Origin: Desulfobacterales bacterium
Lineage (GTDB): Bacteria; Desulfobacterota; Desulfobacteria; Desulfobacterales; JAFDDL01
Assembly: GCA_034003325.1 (NCBI GenBank)
Contig: JAVEYW010000003.1
Coordinates: 248,001 to 312,000, forward strand
Direction of reading: 5' to 3'
Length of the DNA stretch: 64,000 nt
Below are positions 52,880 to 60,675 of the stretch, in pieces. The notes under the pieces were generated by a model, which searched no databases, was not told where the DNA came from, and saw only the letters and a program-made list of their open reading frames with translations. The position numbers and the translations under genes are program-made. The stretch's first letter is position 1, and every line of letters begins with the position of its first letter.

Positions 52880-53998
52880 TTACCGCGGAGAGTTATAGCC
52901 TCCGGGCACGCCGTTTGCCGACAGGACAATCTGCCACACTTGATTTCTTCTGGCGCGAAACGAACCGGCGCAGGAAAGTAGATAATACGACCACATTCTG
53001 AAAAACCGATCATCAAAACAAGAGGCCAACACACACTGGTTTTCCAGAAAATTATGATACCACTGCATCAATGTTCGGTCATAATCGGCGCCGAAATTGT
53101 GCCAATCCTCGATAACAAAAAAGCCCTCAATGGCCGAGGTAATCTGCTTGGCAGAAGGCACCAAGGAATTCGGGAAAATGTATCGCTCAATCCACGGGTC
53201 ATTGCAGCAGACGGATTGATCGTTGCCGATGGTGTGGAGCAAAAAAAGCCCATTCTCCTTTAAGCAACGCCTGGCGACACGGAAAAACTCGGAATAGTTT
53301 TTATAGCCGACGTGTTCAAACATGCCGATCGAAAAAATACGGTCAAAAGAGCCTTTTATGTTTCGGTAATCTTGTAAGCGAATCTCAACAGGCAATTCCT
53401 TGCAGATCGCTTTTCCATGCGCTGCCTGGTTTTCGGAAACCGTAATGCCGACCACTTCAACCCCGTATCTCTCGGCGATAAACTTAGCACTGCCGCCCCA
53501 GCCACAACCGATATCAAGCACCCGCATCCCGGGAGCCAGATTGAGTTTCGCAGCCACTATTCCCAGCTTCGCCGCTTGGGCATCATCAAGGGTGTCAGCG
53601 TCTTTCCAATAGCCGCAGCTGTAGATCAACCGATTATCGAGCATGTGTCGGTACAAATGATCGCCGATATCATAATGCTGTTGCGCCACCTGAAACGAAC
53701 GATTCAAACTTTGCCGATTGACGAGCTTCGCCCTCAAGAGGTCCAGCACCACCGTCAGTGTTTTAATCCGTGTGTCCAGCCGTGCCTTCAATATGCGGCA
53801 AAAAAACTCGTCCAGTTTTTCGCAGTCCCACCATCCATCCATGTAGGACTCGCCTAACCCGAGAGAGCCTTGAGCGGTCACCCGGGAATAAAAATTATGG
53901 TTATGAACCTGAATATCCCAAGGTGCAGGGCCGTCTATTTCAATATCCGCGCCCGACAATAGCCTTTCGATCTTTCCCCGAAAATATCGATGCGACAT
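52880..53998 (-). CDS. cfa: Cyclopropane-fatty-acyl-phospholipid synthase
   Basis: SAM-dependent methylene transfer to cis double bonds of membrane lipids; 372 aa, as usual. N-terminal lipid-binding domain (~1-100), 'HYDIGDHLYRHML' (~108), 'LIYSCGYW' (~124), SAM site 'VLDIGCGWGGSAKF' (~160) and 'FSIGMFEHVGYKNY' with the catalytic Glu, plus a Cys in the C-terminal half that lines the active site in E. coli Cfa. Ribosome site GGAGGGG upstream of the ATG. Convergent with the transglycosylase gene. It would act on unsaturated phospholipids. Confidence 0.93.
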   Translation of the reverse strand: MSHRYFRGKIERLLSGADIEIDGPAPWDIQVHNHNFYSRVTAQGSLGLGESYMDGWWDCEKLDEFFCRILKARLDTRIKTLTVVLDLLRAKLVNRQSLNRSFQVAQQHYDIGDHLYRHMLDNRLIYSCGYWKDADTLDDAQAAKLGIVAAKLNLAPGMRVLDIGCGWGGSAKFIAERYGVEVVGITVSENQAAHGKAICKELPVEIRLQDYRNIKGSFDRIFSIGMFEHVGYKNYSEFFRVARRCLKENGLFLLHTIGNDQSVCCNDPWIERYIFPNSLVPSAKQITSAIEGFFVIEDWHNFGADYDRTLMQWYHNFLENQCVLASCFDDRFFRMWSYYLLSCAGSFRARRNQVWQIVLSANGVPGGYNSPR

Positions 53999-54080
53999 TT
54001 TACCCCTCCGGCGGTTTCTTTTTACCGAAAGTTTTTTAAAAACATCACACGGATCACTATTCGTAAGTCGGAACCCAATG

Positions 54081-54180
54081 CCTAATCCGGCAAAGCCGGA
54101 TGCTGGAATGCATAAAAGCCATCTTTCACTTTCGGCGAATATACACGCAAAAGCGTGCCTGTTTCTGGTAAAGGGCCTAG
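54081..54180 (+). repeat. ~100-bp hairpin repeat, copy 2
   Basis: Same family as 21507-21622 but with only one 8-bp unit (GCTGGAAT) before GCATAAAAGCC. One G to C change (AAGCGTGCCT) slightly weakens the downstream context. It lies in the divergent gap between cfa and the DNPH1-like gene; the remaining ~230 bp of that gap show nothing clear. Confidence 0.9.
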
Positions 54181-54408
54181 CAGCAAAGGGTTTCCGTATT
54201 CAATTTTTTTCTTTAAAATGTAACGCAAGACAACCCGTATTTGTCAATAATTTAATTGCAAACGATTCCTGCTGTAAGGTTTTTCTTGAGGCCTATGATT
54301 GTTATCTTCAAGTTTGACTTTCGATCGTAAAGGTGTTCTGAAAACAGAAAAAATCTGCCGGAATAAATAATTTTCAGACCTTCATATGAACGAAAAGGGA
54401 AAAAACGA

Positions 54409-54828
54409 ATGAAGATCTATTTTGCCGGGTCAATCCGCGGCGGCAGGGATGATGCCGCCATGTATGAGACCCTGATCGAATTCTTACGCACTTTCGGCAA
54501 GGTGTTGACGGAGCATGTGGGCAATCTTGAGCTAACGGAAAAAGGCGATGACGGTCCGAATGACCCGTTCATCCATGACCGGGATATGAAATGGCTGGCT
54601 GACTGCGATTTGGTTGTGGCCGAAGTGTCAATTCCTTCCTTAGGCGTTGGATATGAACTGGGATGGGCCACGGCTTTACAAAAGCCGGTGTTGTGCCTTT
54701 ACCGACCAACAGATCAACGCCCGTTATCCGCCATGATTGCCGGGAGTTCCGGCATTCAGACGGCCGCTTATTCGCAACCTGAAGAGGCAAAAGCCATACT
54801 AAATGCATTTATTCAAAAAATGACTTAA
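54409..54828 (+). CDS. 2'-deoxynucleoside 5'-phosphate N-hydrolase-like (DNPH1/Rcl family)
   Basis: Small nucleoside-2-deoxyribosyltransferase-fold protein, 139 aa. N-terminal 'KIYFAGSIRGGRDD' phosphate-binding loop, Asp67 ('DCDLVVAEVS') and the probable nucleophile Glu83 in 'GYELGWA' are all in place. The length and 'AGSIRGG' match DNPH1, which cleaves the N-glycosidic bond of 5'-dNMPs (nucleotide sanitation), more than the longer deoxyribosyltransferases. Start has AAAAGGG upstream. It stands alone. Confidence 0.85.
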   Translation: MKIYFAGSIRGGRDDAAMYETLIEFLRTFGKVLTEHVGNLELTEKGDDGPNDPFIHDRDMKWLADCDLVVAEVSIPSLGVGYELGWATALQKPVLCLYRPTDQRPLSAMIAGSSGIQTAAYSQPEEAKAILNAFIQKMT

Positions 54829-54880
54829 AAGTTTAACGATAACCCGCGAAGGTCTTTGGCCGTCATGCAGCCCAACCGCT

Positions 54881-54906
54881 CGGCTTCCGGCTTTGCCGGC
54901 TTAGGG
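54881..54906. repeat. Half-copy of the hairpin repeat
   Basis: CGGCTTCCGGCTTTGCCGGCTTAGG contains the reverse-orientation first hairpin (CCGGCTTTGCCGG) of the repeat family, without the 8-bp units or second hairpin. Probably a decayed copy. It lies between the DNPH1-like gene and the minus-strand gene at 54947. Confidence 0.5.
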
Positions 54907-54946
54907 CGTGGGTGGCGCTCATGGTAGGGCTCACGTTCCGAGTCGC

Positions 54947-55258
54947 TTACGCATCGGCCTCTTCAATAATTTCATATTCCATGATTTTTATCATATCCGG
55001 CTTCCCTTCATTCTTTTTGATGTTCCCGGATAGCTTTATTTTTTTCCCCGCATGCACCAAAACCCGTCGACCGATCTCATTGCGCATATCAATCTGATAT
55101 GTTTTTTCATTATAAGCCGCGATTGACCAAGAAGTCGCCTTACCATCGGCATCCCAAGCATTCGGGATGATAATTCCGATGATATGCCGAAAACGAGTTT
55201 CCGTGCTCCCCCTTTTTTTTCGCATGCCCAAATCCGTTATTTTCGAATTTATTATCAC
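54947..55258 (-). CDS. Hypothetical small protein, possibly OB-fold
   Basis: 103 aa; no family recognised. It is basic, mostly beta, with a middle part 'RRVLVHAGKKIKLSGNIKK' that resembles a nucleic-acid- or ligand-binding barrel strand pair. Start choice uncertain: ATG 55258 or ATG 55225; neither has a strong ribosome site. It lies between the DNPH1-like gene and the sigma-54 activator. May be a real gene of narrow distribution. Confidence 0.45.
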   Translation of the reverse strand: MIINSKITDLGMRKKRGSTETRFRHIIGIIIPNAWDADGKATSWSIAAYNEKTYQIDMRNEIGRRVLVHAGKKIKLSGNIKKNEGKPDMIKIMEYEIIEEADA

Positions 55259-55351
55259 TTGTTACGGATATGCATAAGCAAAGGGTGTACCAAAATTTAA
55301 ACTTTGTAAAAAAGAGGCGAAACAGCGTAATCTCGTCGGAACATTCATTGA

Positions 55352-56752
55352 TTATCGTTTAAACTCCTCCTTTCGCAACCCATACCGAAGCATCAGCTTA
55401 TGAAGTTGCCGGGTGGTGATACCGGCTTCCCCTGCGGATTTATTTATTTTCCCGTTATTTCTCGCCATTAACGATTTTAAATATTGTTGCTCAAAGTTGT
55501 CCACAACCTGCCGCCTTGCCTCGGCCAGCGGCAATGATTCATCCACGGCAAAAAAAGCGGCCCGGCCGTCATCATCAAAAAGTTCCTTCGGGAAACAATC
55601 CGGCGTAAGCCGACTGGACGATTCTAAAATATAGGCTCGTTCCATCAGATTTTCGAGTTCCCGAATGTTGCCCGGCCATGAATATTGTCGAAACGCATGA
55701 AGGACTTGCGGATGCACACCGTGAATATCTTTCTGGAACTCCCGATTCAGTTTTTTTAAAAAAAATTCAACCAAAAGGGGAATATCTTCGATCCGTTCCC
55801 GCAATGGAGGGATTTCAATCGGAAAAACGTTCAATCTATAGTACAGATCCTTTCTAAACAGGCCATCCATCGTCATTTTTTTTAAATCGGCGTTTGAGGC
55901 CGATATCACCCTGGCATTGGTCTTGAGTGAGCCTTCACCGCCGACTCGGCTGAAAGTGCCGTCCTGCAAAACCTGAAGCAGCTTGATTTGCGCCGATGGC
56001 GTGATCGTGCCAATTTCATCCAGAAAAATCGAGCCGCTGTTGGCAATCTCGAATTTGCCGAGCTTTCTTCTCGAAGCGCCCGTAAACGATCCCTTTTCAT
56101 GCCCGTACAACTCGCTTTCCAGCAGGGTATCCGGTATCGCGCCGCAGTGGACACTGATAAACTGCGCGCCGCTGCGGTTGCTGTGTGCGTGAATCAACTT
56201 TGCAATCAGGCCTTTGCCCGTTCCCGTCTCGCCAATGATGAGGATGGGCGTTTTCGTGGGCGCCACTGAACGAATTTTATTAAATACCGAACGCATATGA
56301 TCATTTTGGGTTCGAACGAAATCTAAGGCGTCCGCCTTCCAAAACTGTTCCCGCAAATAATCAAGCTCGGATTGAATGATGACGGATGCTTTTAAGCTAT
56401 CCACCACATAATTAATCTCGCTAGCTTCAAGCGGATAGGTCAGATAATCATAGACCCCTGCTTTAACTGCCATAACGGCTTGCCGAATCAGCAGCTGGGG
56501 GGACATGACGATTATTGGAATAAGCGGATATTCCCGCGTAAACGGATTCAGCGCCTCTTGGAACTCGTTGGGCGCTATTTCGGACATCAGCAGCTCTATG
56601 TCGAAAAACATCAGGTCATATCGTTTTTGATGAAGGCGCTTTAACGCCTCCCGGCCGTCGGGGACAATCTCCACATGACTGGCCGCACCTAACGCGGAAC
56701 CGATAACCTCTGCCTGAACTGTGTCAGTCGAAATGACCAAAAAGCTTTGCAT
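55352..56752 (-). CDS. Sigma-54-dependent response regulator (NtrC family), degenerate receiver
   Basis: 466-aa activator: receiver (~4-125), AAA+ ATPase (~140-370) and Fis-type DNA-binding HTH (~420-462). Receiver: Asp51 ('FFDIELL') is kept, but the acid pocket has only Asp10 ('ISTDTVQ') and the conserved Lys is Tyr in 'DYLTYPLEA'. So phosphorylation is doubtful. AAA+ part is intact: Walker A 'GETGTGKGLIAKLI', the GAFTGA loop as 'GSFTGA', Walker B 'GSIFLDEIG'. HTH 'INKSAGEAGITTRQLHKLM'. Divergent from the DksA-like gene, which carries a sigma-54 promoter; likely its target. Confidence 0.92.
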   Translation of the reverse strand: MQSFLVISTDTVQAEVIGSALGAASHVEIVPDGREALKRLHQKRYDLMFFDIELLMSEIAPNEFQEALNPFTREYPLIPIIVMSPQLLIRQAVMAVKAGVYDYLTYPLEASEINYVVDSLKASVIIQSELDYLREQFWKADALDFVRTQNDHMRSVFNKIRSVAPTKTPILIIGETGTGKGLIAKLIHAHSNRSGAQFISVHCGAIPDTLLESELYGHEKGSFTGASRRKLGKFEIANSGSIFLDEIGTITPSAQIKLLQVLQDGTFSRVGGEGSLKTNARVISASNADLKKMTMDGLFRKDLYYRLNVFPIEIPPLRERIEDIPLLVEFFLKKLNREFQKDIHGVHPQVLHAFRQYSWPGNIRELENLMERAYILESSSRLTPDCFPKELFDDDGRAAFFAVDESLPLAEARRQVVDNFEQQYLKSLMARNNGKINKSAGEAGITTRQLHKLMLRYGLRKEEFKR

Positions 56753-56816
56753 CCGTTCTCTCCGGTTTCACAGTATTATTCTGACGAATTATTCCGTGGC
56801 GGACTTGTTACCAATT

Positions 56817-56838
56817 TTTTCTTTCAAATAAAAGAAAA
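56817..56838. promoter_or_regulatory. Dyad, possible enhancer for the sigma-54 activator
   Basis: TTTTCTTT, 6 nt, AAAGAAAA: a perfect 8-bp dyad about 220 bp upstream of the sigma-54 promoter at 57057 and 65 bp upstream of the activator start. The place suits an activator-binding site for both the divergent gene and autoregulation. It is low-complexity, so chance cannot be excluded. Confidence 0.4.
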
Positions 56839-57056
56839 TAGGTGCGTTGACGAAGCATAATACAAGAAGTTTGAGTTCCTGAATAGATCTAATCGGAATT
56901 ATTGGTTCGTATCATGTGCTGATAAGTATCCCCATGCGAATCAAGCAAAAGGGGCGTTTGCCGGCACCACATCAACAAGCGCCGCCATAACCGAAAAAGC
57001 AACTGTCATACAATATAACATTTTAGAATTTTGAGATAATAATTATATCAATAAAA

Positions 57057-57072
57057 TGGCACAACCATTGCT
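57057..57072 (+). promoter_or_regulatory. Sigma-54 (-24/-12) promoter upstream of the DksA-like gene
   Basis: TGGCAC, 5 nt, TTGCT, with GG and GC 10 nt apart: an exact match to the sigma-54 consensus. It points toward the DksA-like gene at 57181 and leaves a ~100-nt leader. No sigma-70 boxes of comparable quality are seen here. Confidence 0.85.
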
Positions 57073-57180
57073 TTTCAGTACATCACATAAAAATTCTTGC
57101 ATCCTGGGCCGGTTAATTATATGCGGCATCTTACAAGCGTCATCAGCAGGATATCGTCATAGGGGGGCGAAGAACAACCG

Positions 57181-57546
57181 ATGAAAAAGAACCATCTTGA
57201 ATACCTTGAAAATTTACTGCGCAACCAGCTCAGGGATCTTCTGAGCCATAATGAAAACACCATCATGGGTATCCGCGCGCAGGCTCAGGATATTAGCGAT
57301 CCCTTGGACCGTGCGGCATATGACGAGGACCAAAGCCGACTATTCAGAATAAGGGACAGGGAAAGCAAGCTTATCAAAAAAATAGAAAACGCGCTGGAGG
57401 CCATTGAGGAGGGAACATACGGCATATGTGAAGCCTGTGGTGAGGATATCTCTTTTCAACGCCTGCAGGCACGACCGGTTACAACCAAGTGCATCACCTG
57501 TAAAATGAGAGAAGAAGAAATGGAAAAGGCGGCGCGCTGGCGATAA
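57181..57546 (+). CDS. DksA/TraR-family zinc-finger protein
   Basis: 121 aa. Coiled-coil with the DksA tip signature D-x-x-D-x-A (Asp40, Asp43, Ala45 in 'DPLDRAAYDED'), then a C4 zinc finger: Cys83, Cys86, Cys104, Cys107 ('CEACGEDISF' ... 'CITCK'). It should enter the RNA polymerase secondary channel and modulate promoters with or without ppGpp. It is expressed from a sigma-54 promoter and therefore probably conditional, unlike housekeeping DksA. It precedes a small membrane protein gene by 40 bp; both may form one unit ended by the terminator at 57888. Confidence 0.9.
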   Translation: MKKNHLEYLENLLRNQLRDLLSHNENTIMGIRAQAQDISDPLDRAAYDEDQSRLFRIRDRESKLIKKIENALEAIEEGTYGICEACGEDISFQRLQARPVTTKCITCKMREEEMEKAARWR

Positions 57547-57586
57547 ACCGAATACCGGTCTCACACCCCGCCGATAAAGGAGAATT

Positions 57587-57784
57587 ATGATGATCGTAAC
57601 AGATTGGGTTCACGTCATTGCCGGGACATTTATATTAGTAAGTCTTGCACTGGGCACCTGGGCGCATCCATATTGGTATTTTTTTACCGCTTTTGTTGGT
57701 GCAAATCTGCTTCAATATGGGATTACTAAATTTTGCCCCATGGCGGTCTTTTTAAAGAAGATGGGGATTCCGGAAAGCCATTGA
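57587..57784 (+). CDS. Small membrane protein, DUF2892-like
   Basis: 65 aa with two membrane helices (~8-24 and ~29-48) and a C-terminal 'KFCPMAVFLKKMGI' segment. AAAGGAGA lies 4 nt upstream. The pattern of two helices followed by CP resembles the YgaP-type DUF2892 module, often near rhodanese or redox proteins. The specific role is unknown. Probably the second gene of the sigma-54 unit. Confidence 0.7.
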   Translation: MMIVTDWVHVIAGTFILVSLALGTWAHPYWYFFTAFVGANLLQYGITKFCPMAVFLKKMGIPESH

Positions 57785-57887
57785 TTTTCACGATTAAATT
57801 CAATTAACATCCCAAACAACAACCCATAGAATTCACTTTCATATGGTATCGGCCACTTAACGCTATCTTGCATCAGTGCTATCACCT

Positions 57888-57930
57888 GCCCCCCCGATCT
57901 TTAAAAAGCTAAGAGGGGGCGTGCTTTTTT
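57888..57930 (+). terminator. Rho-independent terminator
   Basis: GCCCCCCC (57888-57895) pairs with GGGGGC (57915-57920); AT-rich loop; GTGC then a T6 run (57925-57930). Ends the DksA-like/DUF2892 unit. Confidence 0.6.
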
Positions 57931-57968
57931 CTAAGGTGTTGCCATAAGGCACCTTTCGGAGCCCGTAA

Positions 57969-58436
57969 ATGGACGCCAAGCGCATAAACCCCGTTATTCA
58001 GGCAATCGTGGACATACTTGAAAAGGTCGGCGCGCTCTCGATAAAAATTCAAAAACCCTTTGTCAAGTCGAATGCCACCGCCAGGGGAGAAATCACCAGC
58101 ATCATCGTGCTTCGGGGAGATGTCTCCGGAACCGTTTCAATCACCTTTCCGACCAAGTGCATTCTGTCGGTTGTATCGAAAATGCTCGGAGAGCAGATGA
58201 CGGAGCTCAACGAAGATATCAAGGACGCACTTGGCGAAATCACAAACATGATTTCCGGACAAGCCACTCAACTTTTTGAGATGACCGGGCAAAGCCTGAA
58301 AGCCTCCCTGTCCCAGGTCATTGTGGGGAAAAACCATACGATTCCCCACGCGTCGGATGCGACGGTGTTAGGTGTCCCTTGCCAAAGCGAGCATGGTGAA
58401 ATCACGCTTGAGATGTGTTTTGAAGAAGAGTTTTAA
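57969..58436 (+). CDS. CheX-like chemotaxis phosphatase
   Basis: 155 aa. Catalytic pair Glu90 and Asn93 in 'DALGEITNMISGQA', the CheC/CheX/FliY signature. CheX dephosphorylates CheY-P. A single motif and a short length suit CheX rather than CheC. GGAG lies ~7 nt upstream of the ATG. No other chemotaxis gene is nearby, so it may act on an unlinked CheY or on a different receiver. It lies downstream of a terminator, thus an independent unit. Confidence 0.85.
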   Translation: MDAKRINPVIQAIVDILEKVGALSIKIQKPFVKSNATARGEITSIIVLRGDVSGTVSITFPTKCILSVVSKMLGEQMTELNEDIKDALGEITNMISGQATQLFEMTGQSLKASLSQVIVGKNHTIPHASDATVLGVPCQSEHGEITLEMCFEEEF

Positions 58437-58622
58437 TCCGTATCGAATACCGCCCCCCTCTTCCCTTCGAAAACGGCAATTGAAGGTTCTTCCCCAGGCG
58501 GCAAATTCAGTTTGTAAATTGCATCTCATTTTAGTATCTGTAATGCATATGCAAACAGTAAAGATTCCCGAATGCCGGTTGGATTGATTATCGCATAATG
58601 CAGACACGATTGGAGGCCTTGT

Positions 58623-59195
58623 ATGGATTTTAAAGCACATTTGGAAACCGCCTGGAAACTCACCCTGTCACATATTATTCCGCTTATTTTCATGACATTG
58701 GTCATGGCCGTCGTTAGCGCGCTGACTTTCGGCCTGCTGGCCCCCGTAACCATGGCCGGATATATTCATGCCATCATTTTGCTGGTTCGGGATGGCCGGG
58801 AACCCAAAATTCAGGATATCTTTTCCCAGATGCGCCTTTTTGTCCCGTTATTATTATTCGGCATCGTTACTGGCATCGCGGTCATGATCGGTTTCATGCT
58901 GCTGGTCCTGCCCGGGTTATTGATCATACTGGCGCTTTCCTTCTGCTGCCTCTATATGATACCGCTGATGACCGACAAAGGATTGGGGCTGATGGACGCC
59001 ATAAAAGAAAGCTATCAAATGGCGATCAAAGGGCAGATTGTGGATCACATCGTGCTGGTCGTGCTTTACCTGGGCATCACAGCAGTCGGCGGCTCTATTT
59101 TTGTCGGATTTTTGTTTACCTGTCCGTTGGCGACCATGCTGCTGGCATCCGTATATCTTGAAAACACCGGAGGCGCGGTAACAACCATTTCATGA
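58623..59195 (+). CDS. Integral membrane protein of unknown function (DUF4013-like)
   Basis: 190 aa, five or six membrane helices ('IPLIFMTLVMAVVSALTFG', 'VPLLLFGIVTGIAVMIGFM', 'LPGLLIILALSFCCLYMIPL', 'IVLVVLYLGITAVGG'). A cytoplasmic stretch has 'GREPKIQDIFSQM', typical of small DUF4013/DUF975-type proteins that look like permease halves. TTGGAGG precedes the ATG by 5 nt. No catalytic residue is evident. Possible stress or envelope role, not assignable. Confidence 0.65.
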   Translation: MDFKAHLETAWKLTLSHIIPLIFMTLVMAVVSALTFGLLAPVTMAGYIHAIILLVRDGREPKIQDIFSQMRLFVPLLLFGIVTGIAVMIGFMLLVLPGLLIILALSFCCLYMIPLMTDKGLGLMDAIKESYQMAIKGQIVDHIVLVVLYLGITAVGGSIFVGFLFTCPLATMLLASVYLENTGGAVTTIS

Positions 59196-59213
59196 TCGCG
59201 CATCTTGTCAGAA

Positions 59214-60062
59214 TCATCCATTTGGATTGATTCCTAACTCATCAAAAATGGGCTGCAGAAAATCAAGGCTCTTTCGACCTGCAGTGTCTGGATCATCTTT
59301 ATACGTGTATAGCTCCAAACTAATATCGCCCTTATAACCAAGGCGCATCATCTCCCTTAACACGGAAGTAAAATCAATGGCGCCGACGCCGGGAATCAAA
59401 TGGTGGTGCGCACGGCTGGCGGCGATATCCTCCAAATGGACATGCCTAACCCACTTGAAAAGCGTATTAAACGCGACGGCAGGGTCTTCCCCCGCACAAA
59501 AAAAATGACCGATATCAAAATTAAGCCCGACCGCCGAAGAGTGAACGCCCGCGATAAAGTCCAGAAACTGAGCCGAGGTTTCGATCATCAGATCGGGCTC
59601 GGGCTCGATCAGCAAGTTAACACCCAGTTTTTCAGCGGTGGGAATTACCTGTGCCAAACCGTCATAAAAAAGCGCCTTTGCTCCCTCTACGGCCATTGCA
59701 TTTAATGGCCCACCCGGCGGAATTGAAATGTTTTTGCACCCGAGCTCATGCGCCATGTAAAGGCTGTCAAGGGTATGTTGAACCCGAATCGCCCGACGGG
59801 CCTCAACCGGCTCAATCCAGGACGGCAAATAGGTATCCCCAACTGCAAACAAGGTAAAACTGTTAATATTCGTAACCTTCATGCAGTGGTTATCAAGGAC
59901 CGATTTTATTAGATTCACCTCTTTTTCGTCGAAATCAGGGGGGTAAAGATGAGGCCGATCTCCCATAATTTCAACCCCCTTAAACCCCAACCGGGCAATC
60001 CGCTCGATAGCCTCGATCAACGTATAATTTACAAATGCGTTGGTGCTGTATCCGAATATCAT
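59214..60062 (-). CDS. Sugar phosphate isomerase/epimerase-type TIM barrel protein
   Basis: 282 aa, xylose-isomerase-like/AP-endonuclease-2 fold. Metal ligands are consistent with 'LLIEPEPDLMI' (Glu), 'LNFDIGHFFCAGED' (Asp, His), 'HVHLEDIAASRAHHHLIPG' (His) and 'ISLELYTY' (Glu), the usual E-D/H-H-E set. TAAGGAGA is upstream of the ATG. It would isomerise or epimerise a sugar or polyol, or act on a related small molecule. The substrate is unknown, and no sugar gene is nearby. Confidence 0.82.
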   Translation of the reverse strand: MIFGYSTNAFVNYTLIEAIERIARLGFKGVEIMGDRPHLYPPDFDEKEVNLIKSVLDNHCMKVTNINSFTLFAVGDTYLPSWIEPVEARRAIRVQHTLDSLYMAHELGCKNISIPPGGPLNAMAVEGAKALFYDGLAQVIPTAEKLGVNLLIEPEPDLMIETSAQFLDFIAGVHSSAVGLNFDIGHFFCAGEDPAVAFNTLFKWVRHVHLEDIAASRAHHHLIPGVGAIDFTSVLREMMRLGYKGDISLELYTYKDDPDTAGRKSLDFLQPIFDELGINPNG

Positions 60063-60079
60063 GTTGCAATCTCCTTATC

Positions 60080-60184
60080 AGACCCTTTATCAGAAACATG
60101 CACGCTTTTGCGTGTATATTCGCCGAAGGTGAAAGATGGCTTTTATGCATCCCAGCATCCCAGCGTCCGGCTTTGCCGGATTAG
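60080..60184 (-). repeat. ~100-bp hairpin repeat, copy 3 (reverse)
   Basis: Reverse complement of 21507-21622 with two 8-bp units (CATCCCAG type). It lies between the ATG of the isomerase-like gene (60062) and a plus-strand small gene, about 20 bp from the isomerase start, so it covers the isomerase leader region. Confidence 0.9.
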
Positions 60185-60363
60185 GAATCGAGTTTATTAG
60201 CTTCATTATCACGGGAAACGACGCTTTCAATCAAAAAAAGATTTGAAAAGCCGGTGAAGGACGATTATGGATAGGCGGCATTATGCCGGCTGGGCCGAAA
60301 GATAAGGCGCCGAACCCCGAGTGACAGGTTCAAAAAACCGTAACAGTTTGAAAGGAAACCGGT

Positions 60364-60615
60364 TTGAAAAGTCCTACCAACCGAGTCTTATATTATTTTT
60401 TTTATCTTCTTTTTTCCGTGGACACCTGGCGCATTTTGATCGGATTCGTCCTGGCCGCCGTTTTTGCGCCAAAGCTGGCCGCGGACCGCGGTTACACCCT
60501 CGGCGCCGAAGTGGTCGTCTGGCTGATGCTTATCGGCATCGGATATGCAGCCGGCAATTACCCCGCCAGGCTTATCAGCAAGGGACTGCAAGGGCTTTTC
60601 ACGCCAAAACGTTGA
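60364..60615 (+). CDS. Small hypothetical membrane protein
   Basis: 83 aa with a TTG start (AAAGGAAA ~6 nt upstream). Two helices: 'WRILIGFVLAAVFAP' (~22-37) and 'VVVWLMLIGIGYAAG' (~50-64). The C-terminal tail is basic ('LQGLFTPKR'). No family recognised; probably a cytoplasmic-membrane microprotein. The ATG-less start lowers confidence. The region between 60185 and 60363 shows nothing else. Confidence 0.5.
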   Translation: MKSPTNRVLYYFFYLLFSVDTWRILIGFVLAAVFAPKLAADRGYTLGAEVVVWLMLIGIGYAAGNYPARLISKGLQGLFTPKR

Positions 60616-60675
60616 CAACTTCTTGATAAATAAATAAGTTACACCGGTCGAATGCGGGCGAAGCCAGCTGGAAAC

